Source of the DNA: Dermacentor variabilis | Taxonomy: Eukaryota > Arthropoda > Arachnida > Ixodida > Ixodidae | Assembly: GCF_050947875.1 (NCBI RefSeq) | Contig: NC_134568.1 | Span: forward strand, 252,597,267-252,661,266 | Direction: 5' to 3' | DNA: 64,000 nt | Shown here: in pieces, positions 10,537-20,500 of the stretch | Layout: each line of letters starts with the position of its first letter | Position numbering within the stretch: position 1 is the first letter of the stretch | Notes under the pieces: generated by a model | The model's input: the letters and a program-made list of their open reading frames with translations, nothing else | What the model was told of the DNA's origin: nothing | The model's database searches: none | Made by a program: the position numbers and the translations under genes

Positions 10537-10679
10537 GCACTGCAAATTACAAAAACCTTTCACACATGTAGCCCCGAGCCAATGCTTTACCAGTTCACCT
10601 TCACTTTCACATCCAAAAATATTTGGCACAGAGTCCAGGCAGAGTTTCATTGATTTACAGCTTGGGAGAGCACCACTTT

Positions 10680-10958
10680 TTACTCTATAGTTCCGCTGGC
10701 AATGGCACTGCCATACATGCTGATACTTGAAATGTCTTCAATGTAGACACACTTGCTGCCCTGGACAGGTATGCCCAGATATTTGCACTGGTGCTCCATT
10801 TCGTCGAAGTGGACACGATATTTTGCACTACGCTGGTAGTTGAAATGTTTTGAATGCAAATACAGTGGCTTCACCAGGACGGCTTGCCGACAAGCCATCT
10901 CTGACACATGTTTGTGCTCACTCTTCACTTCGTAGCACTGAACTTTAAGTGTTGTCAC
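10680..10958 (-). pseudogene. Possible Ty1/copia RNase H fragment
   Basis: An open minus-strand frame contains CKYLGIPVQGSKCVYIED followed by an A-S-G-type segment. The pattern resembles the copia RNase H stretch in which a fold helix (L-R-x-FG-P-V-x-G) precedes the catalytic D-N-E strand; here D is retained as part of YIED. No copia RT or integrase lies next to it. The match is short and could be fortuitous. Confidence 0.3.
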
Positions 10959-12102
10959 TCGATGTGCTCGTCAGATAAGTGGGCAGGCCTCACACTCAAA
11001 TTTTTGCAGCTTCTAATGAAACATGTAGCAGCACACTTAAGCTACAATGTGAAAGATATGCTAAATTTATGACTCATAAAAGTGGAATGAGCACAAAATA
11101 TGCAACTACAACACTGTATCCAGATCATAAAAATGAACATAACCAATGCTAACTATAAAAATATGTTGCGGATATTGTTTTGAACAAGCTGTTCAATGAA
11201 ATGGGCACATAATATGTAGGTTCCACATTAAGTATAGTAAGAATTTTAACTATGTAATGACAATTAAATTGCGTTCACTCGCCCTTCCTGTGCTAGCAAT
11301 CTGATTGCTTGCATTTCCTAAACGATTTGGAGGATGTCCTTAAAAGCAGATAAGGGAAGATGCCCCGATGTATATCGACGCATTCTCCCGCCCTTTTACC
11401 AGGGGACACTGTGTTGATGCCAGTGGTTTTTATGTCACCTGTCATCTGCTTACTACCATTCAAGACACCACGCTAAGTTACCAGGCGTTAGTTCGATATT
11501 GCTGCATTTATTTGCACACTGCCGCCTTGTAAGCACATTTGCTACTGAGACTTCCAGGTAGGGACAAATATATGGAATTAATCATGCACAAATCCATTCT
11601 GCAATACAAGGCTAAAATTGCTGTGCAAATAATCCATATTGCAGCAGACAGCTCTCCACACGACAGTTACAAGCACTCTCGTGAGGTACCCTTCCAAGCG
11701 CTAAAGCCCCTAAGCATTACTCATCGCATCGCCGTTAGAAGAGCGCTCGCCGATGACAAGACAGTGCGTGTCTCTTGTGCACGCGCACACGGCAGCGCCC
11801 TGGACTACCTAATAGTGACTACATGGAGTAACAGAATATGTTGCGCCAAGGGGATTCACGATTCACGAGCGCAGTATCCACTAGTGAGTTATACATAGTA
11901 TCCGATCACGAACTTCAGAAACTATAACAAGGACAAAGCTTTAGAAGCAGCGAAAGATATTGCTAGCATTCCGACGCGCCGAAGAAAATCGATTTCGGCC
12001 GTCTCATATTGTACACAAAGTACCTCTTTAAGACCATGAAATACCAGTCACGTGGGATAAAAGGGGCCAAAATACAATCGAAGCTGAATCACAAGCGATA
12101 AC
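10959..12102. other. No recognisable feature
   Basis: An open plus frame at 11539-11898 has no recognisable motif and no splice or promoter context; I see nothing that supports a gene. Confidence 0.3.
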
Positions 12103-12113
12103 AGCACGGTGTA

Positions 12114-12346
12114 ATAATAATAATATTTGGGGTTTTACGTGCCAAAACCACTTTCTGATTATGAGGCACGCCGTAGTGGAGGACTCCGGAAATTTTGACT
12201 ACCTGGGGTTCTTTAACGTGCACCTAAATCTAAGCACACGGGTGTTTTCGCCCCCATCGAAATGCGGCCGCCTTGGCCGGGATTCGATCCCGCGACCTCG
12301 TGCTCAGCAGCCCAACACCATAGCCACTGAGCAACCACGGCGGGTG
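12114..12346 (-). mobile_element. Ruka-like SINE, full length
   Basis: Same structure as the copy at 422-672 on the minus strand: tRNA-like head (GCTCAGTGGCTATGGTGTTG), B box (GGGATCGAATCCC) and TAATAATA tail. An exact 11-bp target-site duplication AGCACGGTGTA lies at 12103-12113 and 12347-12357, indicating LINE-type insertion and a relatively young age. Confidence 0.9.
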
Positions 12347-12357
12347 AGCACGGTGTA

Positions 12358-14587
12358 GTTCACGCAATATTCTACGAGTGCGCTGTAGGCCAGGGTACGG
12401 AAATACGACGGGCACTTCACCTCATATCTTGCGCTACCGTACTCTTGATGAACATTAACAAAGATCCCGTTTGTCAGTTCTCTTGTCTGCAACATTCTTG
12501 CTAAACGCAAGAGTGAAATACCGCAGTGACTGGTGTCTAGAGGGATTGGCAATGTGCGCAGAATTGGCATTCCCGCCTTTCTTCGCATCCTGCAGAACTT
12601 GCTAGTTTCATGCATGACGGCCGATCCCCGATGCCAGGCACCCAAAAGCAACATTTCGTCTCTAACTTTCATCTTAATACTGCTCTTAATGCCTTAATTA
12701 CAACATCACTGAAAAGGCCCTCACATAGCCATAGGGACATGACAATGAGCTTGAAGAGCAAATTAGTGCTCTGCACTCGGCGCTCTCGAATGAAAAACTC
12801 AGCTGCTCTCCAAATTAAAATCATACAAACAAATCGCTGCACATGCAGTGCCAAGTAGGACAACACAGCACAATATTTACTTGACAAAGGACAGCGCGAC
12901 CGAAAACAGTGAAAAACACACGACTGCTCACACCAGTACAATTGCGGAACTATGCACAGACCGCTTTCACACGGCAGCCTTAATTGGCCACCAGCTCAGC
13001 TGCTGGTGGTATTGACGGTATCGTATCGCCAGTATCGCCACCTTGCGTAAGGTTGGATTGTGTTGATGGGCTGTTGCAGCGCCGTGATGTGAGCGCTTGG
13101 TGTGCGCGTCGGCGTGCAGTGCGCGTTGTGTGTTTCTGTGTATCGACTGTGAATCATGTCGCGCGGAGCCAGGCGCCGCCCTCTCTTCCGTTGTTCTTTG
13201 GCGCGCTGGCTCGCTTGTTCGATATGACACTCCGTCTCAAACCAGAGCAGTGAGCTGGCCGTTCCCGTTGTGCATTTCGCAGGGCCTTTCATTTCGGACG
13301 CCGTCAGTGCCGCATCATTGTGGTTAGACGATCTGCATGTCTGACCGTGCGTGATCACTCCAAGCTATGCGCCCAAGCGTGCCGAGCCCATACCGTTGAG
13401 TCCCATGAATATTAAAGCGAATAGCTTACTGTCTCAGGCTGTTTTTATGCTGTAAATAATATTACAAGAAAACAAAAAATTGTGCAGTAAAGGGTTAAGA
13501 GGTCAGTGGCCGGTCGTAAGTACTGTTTATGTGCAAGAAACACGTTCGTTAGTTCTTTTGCTCTCTCGCCAACTATATTTCGCCCGCTCTCGTTCTTTCG
13601 TTCGCTCGCTCGTTCGGGCTATTCGCTTGTACTGACATTCATCGACGGTGGTTTCTGCACATTGTTTTTGTATACATTGTGCTCACAATAGGATTCACCG
13701 CAACACTTTCTGCAGAGCACCGTTCCTACAGTAACGGATGTGCCGATGTATTCCTTCGGCGCCATCGAAAGTGATGTTCGCTCTTTAACTCGATCCCTTT
13801 ATTCATGCGTAATATAGAATAAGCCTTGTAAATACACCGCATGAGAGTGCTTACAAAATGGAATAGGAGAAAGATTAACATGCCATCGGTAAAATACATC
13901 TCATTATGTAAGAAACTGAAAAAAACGCGTAAAAAGGAAACAAATCAATTAGGTTGGTCACTGCGCTCAGTGTGTAGCAGCTCTTTGAATTTTGCTGCGT
14001 ATCCTTCAGTGCCTACGTGCGATGGCAATTTTTTCCATTCTACGATAGTGTGCAGGTATGAATACATTTGCAAAACGATGAGAGTGACATATCGATCGGT
14101 TCACATTTACACTAGTGGTCATGACAAAAAAATTACTGCAGGGCACTGAAAGAAATCGTCAGAAAGAATTGAATGATAAGGTTTATGGAAAAGTCGAAGC
14201 TATTGAAGTAGAGGATGCGCTGTCAGAATCAGCACTAAAACACCCGGATGGTCTACTGGCTGGCAGCGCTCCTCCGAAGTCGATGTGGAGCCGTTGTCCG
14301 CGTCACAAAGAGCGGCTTAAACATGGGCTTAAATGTTGCTGCACTCGCGCTCCATTCCTTCGTGACCTGTTGCGGTGTCAACTTCATTTGCAATCGTTCG
14401 TCTCTTCTGACGTGAGGTCAACACCAGAAAAGGCTTCTTTTTCCTAGCCGAACTCATGCTCATGCAGGACGGATACAGCAGCAATTGACACGAGTGCCGC
14501 TTGATAAATGGAAAATTCTCCCGCCATGAACGGCGCCGTCGAAAACCCAGCACGCTAACTGAACAGATAAGGCAAAACTTATGAAAA
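12358..14587. other. No recognisable gene apart from repeat C
   Basis: Includes repeat C copy 1 (13000-13130). Several frames of 60-120 codons overlap on both strands, but none shows a known domain. 13560-13620 is rich in CTCGTTCG-type simple sequence. Confidence 0.3.
13000..13130 (+). repeat. Dispersed repeat C, copy 1
   Basis: The block ATCGCCACCTTGCG-AAGGTTGGAT-G-GTTGATGGG-TGTT at 13031-13075 recurs in reverse complement at about 63398-63448. Both copies give a similar short peptide (VSPPC-RLD-VDGLL), which may mean a coding origin. Confidence 0.65.
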
Positions 14588-14735
14588 CGTTTTCGAAACG
14601 TATTCACCCATCGTTTTTAAGCTATCCTGCTCGCGACGTTTTCAATGCGTCGAGTTGGGTCAAAAATCTGTTTGAGGCGTTGAATCCATTTATACGACGT
14701 CTTGAAGACTTTGTGTGCTACCTGGGGTGCTACAT
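14588..14735 (-). repeat. Dispersed repeat B, copy 1
   Basis: On the minus strand: CCCAGGTAGCACACAAAGTC, then CAAGACGTCGTAT, GGATTCAACG, GATTTTTGACC, CGACGCAT and GCTTAAAAACGA-GGGTGAATACGTTT. The same blocks occur in the same order at 63152-63290 on the plus strand. Confidence 0.85.
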
Positions 14736-14871
14736 TAACAATTGAGTATTCAATATATTGCTGTCCGACCGAGGCGTTGAATAAATTTTGTAATGCTTTG
14801 AGCATGTTTTCACAGACAGTTGACAAGATACTTTATGTATATATTGATACATAACCTATGTGCGTGTGTAT

Positions 14872-15525
14872 TAGAGCACTGCATGGGCCTGATTTTCTGC
14901 CCGATCCCAGCCCGGGCCCATGATGCCAAGCTAGGGCCTAGGCGTTCATTACTAAGCTTAGCCAGGGCCCGCGTATGATTAACCAGGCCCGGCCTGTAGT
15001 ACAAAAAAAGAAACCTCTTTACATAGATTGTACCGTATGTGCTATAGCCTCACCTTCTCGGGGTCTGATCAGTAAGGACCGAAATCATTGTTTCTCCCAT
15101 AGGAACATAAGTGGTCTGGCCCATTGCCTGTGCTGCTTCTTTTTCCCCCGCTGGTGCGCATGCATTTACCTTGATCGTGCGATTTGGCCCAATGAGGTCA
15201 TTTAGCATGCGAATATATATGTATATATATACAAACACGCGAATTAACGAGCGTACAGCTAAAAAAACGCACAAGCCGAAAGAGACACCCCTTGCTCAAC
15301 GCTATAGATATTCGAGAAAAGCGGTAACAGGGAACCGGTTTGAAGAGTGCTTTTCTGTGTAATTCATTTTTTTCTTACGCGAAAACAATGTTCGTTTTTG
15401 TGGAAAAGAAAAAAGAAATAGTACTTCATCTGTTTTTCTATTTCCTTTGCTAAGGTCAGCCTCAAAACGCTTCGCACGGGCCGGGCTCGGGCTTTCGGAT
15501 CGGCCCGGGCCCGTGTAATGCTCTA
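14872..15525. mobile_element. Foldback/MITE-like element with GGGCC-rich inverted ends
   Basis: The left end (TTAGAGCACTGCATGGGCC, followed by CCCGATCCCAGCCCGGGCCC) is the imperfect reverse complement of the right end (CGGCCCGGGCCCGTGTAATGCTCTA). The interior has no coding capacity and includes a short (TA) tract near 15215. The outline fits a nonautonomous DNA element of about 650 bp; the target duplication is unclear (possibly TA). Confidence 0.55.
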
Positions 15526-15539
15526 GTGTATATTTGCAG

Positions 15540-15745
15540 AAAAATTTACGGGGATTTTTTTAGAAGAATGCAGGGAGAATTGTCGCAAACAGCTGTATGG
15601 AACATCACTGGACCGGGCCAGATCGCGCCATCCGAGCCCCATATGCGATTGTTGCATGCCTACGTAATCTATTAAACAGTTGTCGGTTAGTTAACACGTA
15701 GTACATCTCGTCAATGTCGTCGCATGCTCGTGACTCGTCAACGAT
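15540..15745 (+). repeat. 5' LTR remnant of the old gypsy element
   Basis: Ends with GCATGCTCGTGACTCGTCAACGATA in part shared with the right-hand LTR at 24658, directly before the primer-binding-site-like sequence. The left boundary is not determinable by eye. Confidence 0.6.
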
Positions 15746-15834
15746 ATGGTGGCAGCGGCGGAATACTCAACAGCACCGTGAGAAACTCGCCACGCAAATA
15801 GAAGGGTAGACGACGAGACGCAACTAACTCGTCT

Positions 15835-16233
15835 ATGCCATGGGTCGTGAAACCAAGACGTCCTAGCCTAGCTCAATCTCTCCAACGCCGACAAACTCGA
15901 CTTTTACTCGACTACAACACAGTAACGCGAGCATTTGCGAAACATTTCGTGCCGCGGATGAACGTCGTACAACAGAAGGCAGCAAGAAGCGCACGAGACA
16001 GTCGATACCTTCGCCACCAACTCTTCAGACTAGCCGAAACCTGCGAGTACCTGCGATCTGAAAGAACTGATACGTCATAGGCTCGTGGTCGGTCTCATAG
16101 ACACGCAGTTAAGCGAGAAGCTGCAACTTAACACCGAGCTTACGCTGAAGCCGCAATCACCACTGCTCGCAACCTGGAAACAATCAAGCAGCAGCAAGAG
16201 GACCTACAGCCGCAGCTACAGTCACCTGCAGCC
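15835..16233 (+). pseudogene. Gypsy Gag fragment (old element)
   Basis: The frame reads DYNTVTRAFAKHFVPRMNVV...LFRLAETCEYLRSER, the capsid region of Ty3/gypsy Gag (a helical core with AFxxHFVP). A stop follows at 16078, then another frame continues with IDTQLSEKLQLNTELTLEA and ARNLETIKQQQ, the expected downstream Gag. It is interrupted at 16233 by the younger element, whose AGCC duplication begins at 16230. Downstream Gag resumes at 23209 with a Cys-rich remnant (CGACDKK). Gag forms the cytoplasmic particle; here it is inactive. Confidence 0.75.
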
Positions 16234-17046
16234 TGTTTGGGACTGACCGCTGGTACGATCTGTTGGGAACTCGGCGCTGACGCCCGTGGTTGTACCTGGG
16301 TCGCAAGCCCCAAGGGTAGCGTTGGCCTGGCGGCCTGGGGTACAACTGCAAGCATCCGAAGGTCCCGGCAAAGCATGAGTCGACTGGTAACAACGAAACA
16401 ACTTGTTTATTTTAACATCGCAAAGAGTTGGTGGTCAGGTTTGACCGAAGTAGAGAGACGGGAGAGCACTTCACTCAACAGAAGAAATCGGAGCCCTCCC
16501 TTTTGGCGTCCGGGGGCAGCTGTTTTTATACTCTCGCAGTTGAGGGCAAGAAGGAACCCCTCAAAAGACGAGCACGTGAATGTACAATGGGCTAATGGTG
16601 ACGCACACTGTCGTAGCGATGCCGTAGCACCATGTCGTGGCGCTGCGCAAGATCTCGTAGCAACTGGTCGTGGCGCTGCGCAGCACACTGTCGTGGCGCT
16701 GCGCAGCACACTGTCGTGGCGCTGCCGGTCGGACACAATGACTGTAACGAGAAGATGGTCCCTGCTTTGGCTTCGCCTGTTTCGGGCACAATGACTGGAA
16801 CGAGATCCCTGCTTTGGCATCGCCTGTTTCGGGCCCAATAACTGGAATGAGATCCCTGCTTTGGCATCGCCTGTTTCGGGCACAATGACTGGAATGCGAG
16901 GGGGATCCCTAGGCGGTCGCATCGCCGCAGACGCGCCTGGAAACACCTGGCGATGAGTGTTGCGGCGACGACGATCGGGCCAAAATGTCTGCCGCCCCGC
17001 CGCAGTTGGCGCCGGCAAAACCACGTGTCGCAGGCGAATCGTAACA
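16234..17046 (-). repeat. 3' LTR of the integrase-first element
   Basis: Same length and, by eye, same sequence as 22396-23208 (constant offset 6162). TATA box at 16523-16530. AGCC duplication at its outer side (16230-16233). Confidence 0.95.
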
Positions 17047-17532
17047 GACCGCCCCGCCGGGGAAAGGAGATCCCGATGGACAGGGGACTGCATCCGCTGT
17101 CCGGAGGGATGTCGCTCGATGATGCTCATAACCGAAGTCGGGCGTCCCTTGACGTTTCTTGAGCGCAGCGCACAGAGAAGGCCTCGTTCTCTCGTTCAGG
17201 TTCGCACGGGACACTGCAAAGTGACTTCGGGAGAGTTCACATTTTTGTTCTCGTTCCCGGCAAGCGTTAGAACTACGCTGAAAACTCAACCGCTCAGTCA
17301 GCAAGCACGGCACAACCCTCGCTAAGCCCTGCCAGGCTCTTTCCCCTTTTTATACCACTGCCTAGTTCCTTACAGTAGTCTAGCATCACTCAGAACGCGT
17401 CCACAAATTGAAAAATTGCACTAGAAAGCATATCATCACTTTGAAACACTAAACAAAAGCAATATGTTAAAAAAAATCCTGCCTCAGGAAGAAAAACATC
17501 AGTAACAAACAATTTTGAGGCTGATTCCTACG
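17047..17532 (-). other. 3' untranslated region of the integrase-first element
   Basis: Non-coding 486 bp between the stop codon and the 3' LTR. Immediately before the LTR the minus strand is G-rich (CCGGCGGGGCGGTC), a weak polypurine tract. Confidence 0.7.
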
Positions 17533-20500
17533 TTAGGGGCTTCGACTTAAGCCATCGGCGTTACCGTTGAGACTCCCCTTTTTGTAACGCACCTCAAAGG
17601 AATATTGTTGTAAAGCGAGGCTCCAGCGCAGGAGGCGGCCATTTTTGGGAGAGATGGTCTGCAGCCATTGGAGAGGGCAGTGATCTGTCTCAATGATAAA
17701 CCTCGAGCCGGCTAGATAGCATGACAATTTCTGAACGGCCCACACGAGACATGCACACTCTTTCTCGGTGGCGCTATACGCCTGCTCACGACTGGTCAGC
17801 TTACGACTAGCATACAGGACGGGGTGTTCTACTTCTCCACTTTCCCGTTGGCACAGTACAACGCCCATGCCTCGCTCACTAGCATCGCACTGAACAATGA
17901 ACTCTTTTGTATAGTCTGGCGATCGTAGCACAGGCTGGCTTGTTAGGGCACTCTTTAGGGCGCTAAAAGCTCTTTCCTTGGTCTCGTCCCAGACGACTGT
18001 TTGAGGCTCTGTCTTTCTTAGAGCATCCGTCAGGGGAGCCGCGATATCAGAGTACCTAGGGATGTACCTCTGATAGTAGCCGGCGACACCTAAGAACGAC
18101 CGAATATCGGTCTTTGTGCGCGGTTGCGGAAAGTCTCGCACAGCGGCCACTTTTATTTCAGAGGGGCGGCGACGACCCTGACCAATCACGTGACCGAGGT
18201 AGACAACCTCGGCCTGTGCTAACTGGCACTTAGGAGCCTTTACTGTCAAGCCTGCTTCGCGCAGGCGGGTTAGCACTGCCCGCAAGTGTGTCATATGCTC
18301 AGACCAGGATGCGGAGAATATCGCTACGTCGTCTAGATACGGTAAAGCGAATTCTTGCTGTCCCCGCAACACTTTATCCATGAGACTTGAAAAACAGTAT
18401 GGCGCGTTCTTCAAACCAAAACTCAACACTTTAGGACGGAATGTTCCCATTGGTGAAATGAACGCCGCATACCTACTAGCCTCTTCTGTAAGTGGAACCT
18501 GCCAATAACCCCTGACAAGATCTAGGGTGGAAATAAACTGAGCGCTACTAACTTTCTCAAGGCGCTCCTCGATGTTAGGGATCGGATAAATTTGATCCTT
18601 AGTGATGGAATTAAGCCTGCGGTAGTCGACGCAAGGACGAGGTTCCTTGCCCGGTACCTCAACTAAAATCAAAGGGGAGGTATAATCACTCTCACCTGCC
18701 TCAATAACACCGAGCTGTAGCATTTTCTTTACCTCAGCCTCCATAATATCGCTCTGGCGGGGTGACACCCGATACGCCTTGGATCGTACTGGCTCTGTGG
18801 AGGTAAGTTCTATATCATGAGTAAGTACAGAAGTCCTACCAGGCCTCTCAGAGAACAGACCTTGAAACTCTTGTAATAGCTGGTGTAGTTCGGTTTTCTG
18901 CTCAGGCGACAGCGGTGCTTTACTGATAAGGTCACTAATGACTTGACCGGTGTCTTCCCTGTTCGTCACTGAGCCTAGTCCCGGAAGCTCGACCGGAAGC
19001 TCTTCAGGAACGTTTACCATCATGCACACCACTGCTTCCCTTTGTCTATAAGGTTTGAGCAGATTACAGTGGTAAACTTGCTGTGCTTTCCGCTTTCCTG
19101 GCAGACTTACCACGTAGTTAACGTCCGACAGTTTCTGAACAATTCGCGCTGGGCCCTCCCACTGCACGTCTAGTTTGTTGTTTAGCGATGTGCGCAATAT
19201 CATGACCTCATCGCCAACCTCAAAACGACGGGCCCTGGCTGTCCGATCATAATAAACCTTGGCCCTCTGCTGGGCCTTTGCCATTGCTTCACCTGACAAC
19301 TCCTGTGCCCTTCTTAAGCGTTCGAGGAGCTTAAGCACGTACTCCACCACGACTGGGTCGTCGCCCCTACCTTCCCATGATTCTCGAAGCATGCGAAGCG
19401 GAGATCGAAGCGAGCGACCGTACACCAGTTCAGCTGGCGAAAACCCCGTAGCCGCATGCGGCGCGGTCCTTAAAGCAAACATCACCCCAGGCAGACACAG
19501 CTCCCAGTCAGTTCGATGTTCAAAACACAACGCTCTCAACACGCGCTTCATGACGGAGTGGAGCTTCTCAACGGAATTCGACTGTGGGTGGTACACTGAG
19601 CTGTGTAACAGCTTTACCCCACACCTTTCGAGAAAAGTTGTCGTCAAAGCGCTAGTAAACACTGTGCCCTGATCTGATTGGATTTCCGCAGGAAAACCAA
19701 CTCGCGCAAATATGGACAGTAGTGCATTAACTATCTCAACTGAGCTGAGTTCTTTAAGCGGCACTGCTTCAGGGAACTTTGTCGCTGGGCAGATCACAGT
19801 CAAAATGTGTCTGTACCCCGTGGCTGTTACCGGCAGAGGTCCCACAGTATCAATAACGAGCCGTCTAAAAGGCTCCGTAATGATAGGTACCAATTTCAAC
19901 GGCGCCCTCGATTTGTCCCCTGGTTTGCCCACCCGCTGACAAGTGTCACATGTCCTCACGAAATGGTCTGCGTCCCGAAAACACCCTGGCCAATAGTACT
20001 CTTGCAAGAGACGGTCCTTAGTTTTCTTAACTCCTAGGTGTCCGGACCACGAACCCCCGTGTGACAAGCGCAACAGATCCTGACGATAGCATTGAGGCAC
20101 GACCAGTTGATCGAACTCCACTCCTCGGCGGTCTAGATACTTCCGGTACAGGACTCCACCTCTTTCCACAAAACGCGCAGTTTTCCTGGCGATACCTTCT
20201 TTGACATTGCAGCGCACGTTTTCCAGGCTGCCATCCTTTTTTTGCTCGGCTATCAAAGCCGTCCGGCTGACTTTTAGCAACCTATCAAGTCCGTCTGACG
20301 TAGGCGCGATGAGCAAATCAGTAGATAGCTCTTCTAACTTTCCCGCGTCGGGCGTTTCCTCTCCAGTATCTGGCGCCTTTAACGTTACAGACTCAAGTCT
20401 ATTCAGTTCGGGCGTGCTCTGAATATCAGCTTGCTGCGCCTCTGACCCTTTTTCGTTGTTTGATAACGTCGGCCCCGCAACTACCGCCTTTGCAGCGAGC

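Noticed and set aside
11281..11345. Beta-tubulin exon 1 on the minus strand (a frame with NASNQIAS resembling CGNQIGAK)
   Set aside because: Only N-Q-I agrees, the start codon and REIVH segment are absent and no donor site follows.
11539..11898. 119-codon plus frame as a gene
   Set aside because: No recognisable motif or homologous repeat; frames of this size are expected by chance in 64 kb.
16237..17325. Frames inside the LTRs (both copies) as small proteins
   Set aside because: They occur in U3-R sequence and overlap tandem repeats; the antisense and sense frames are open by GC bias only.
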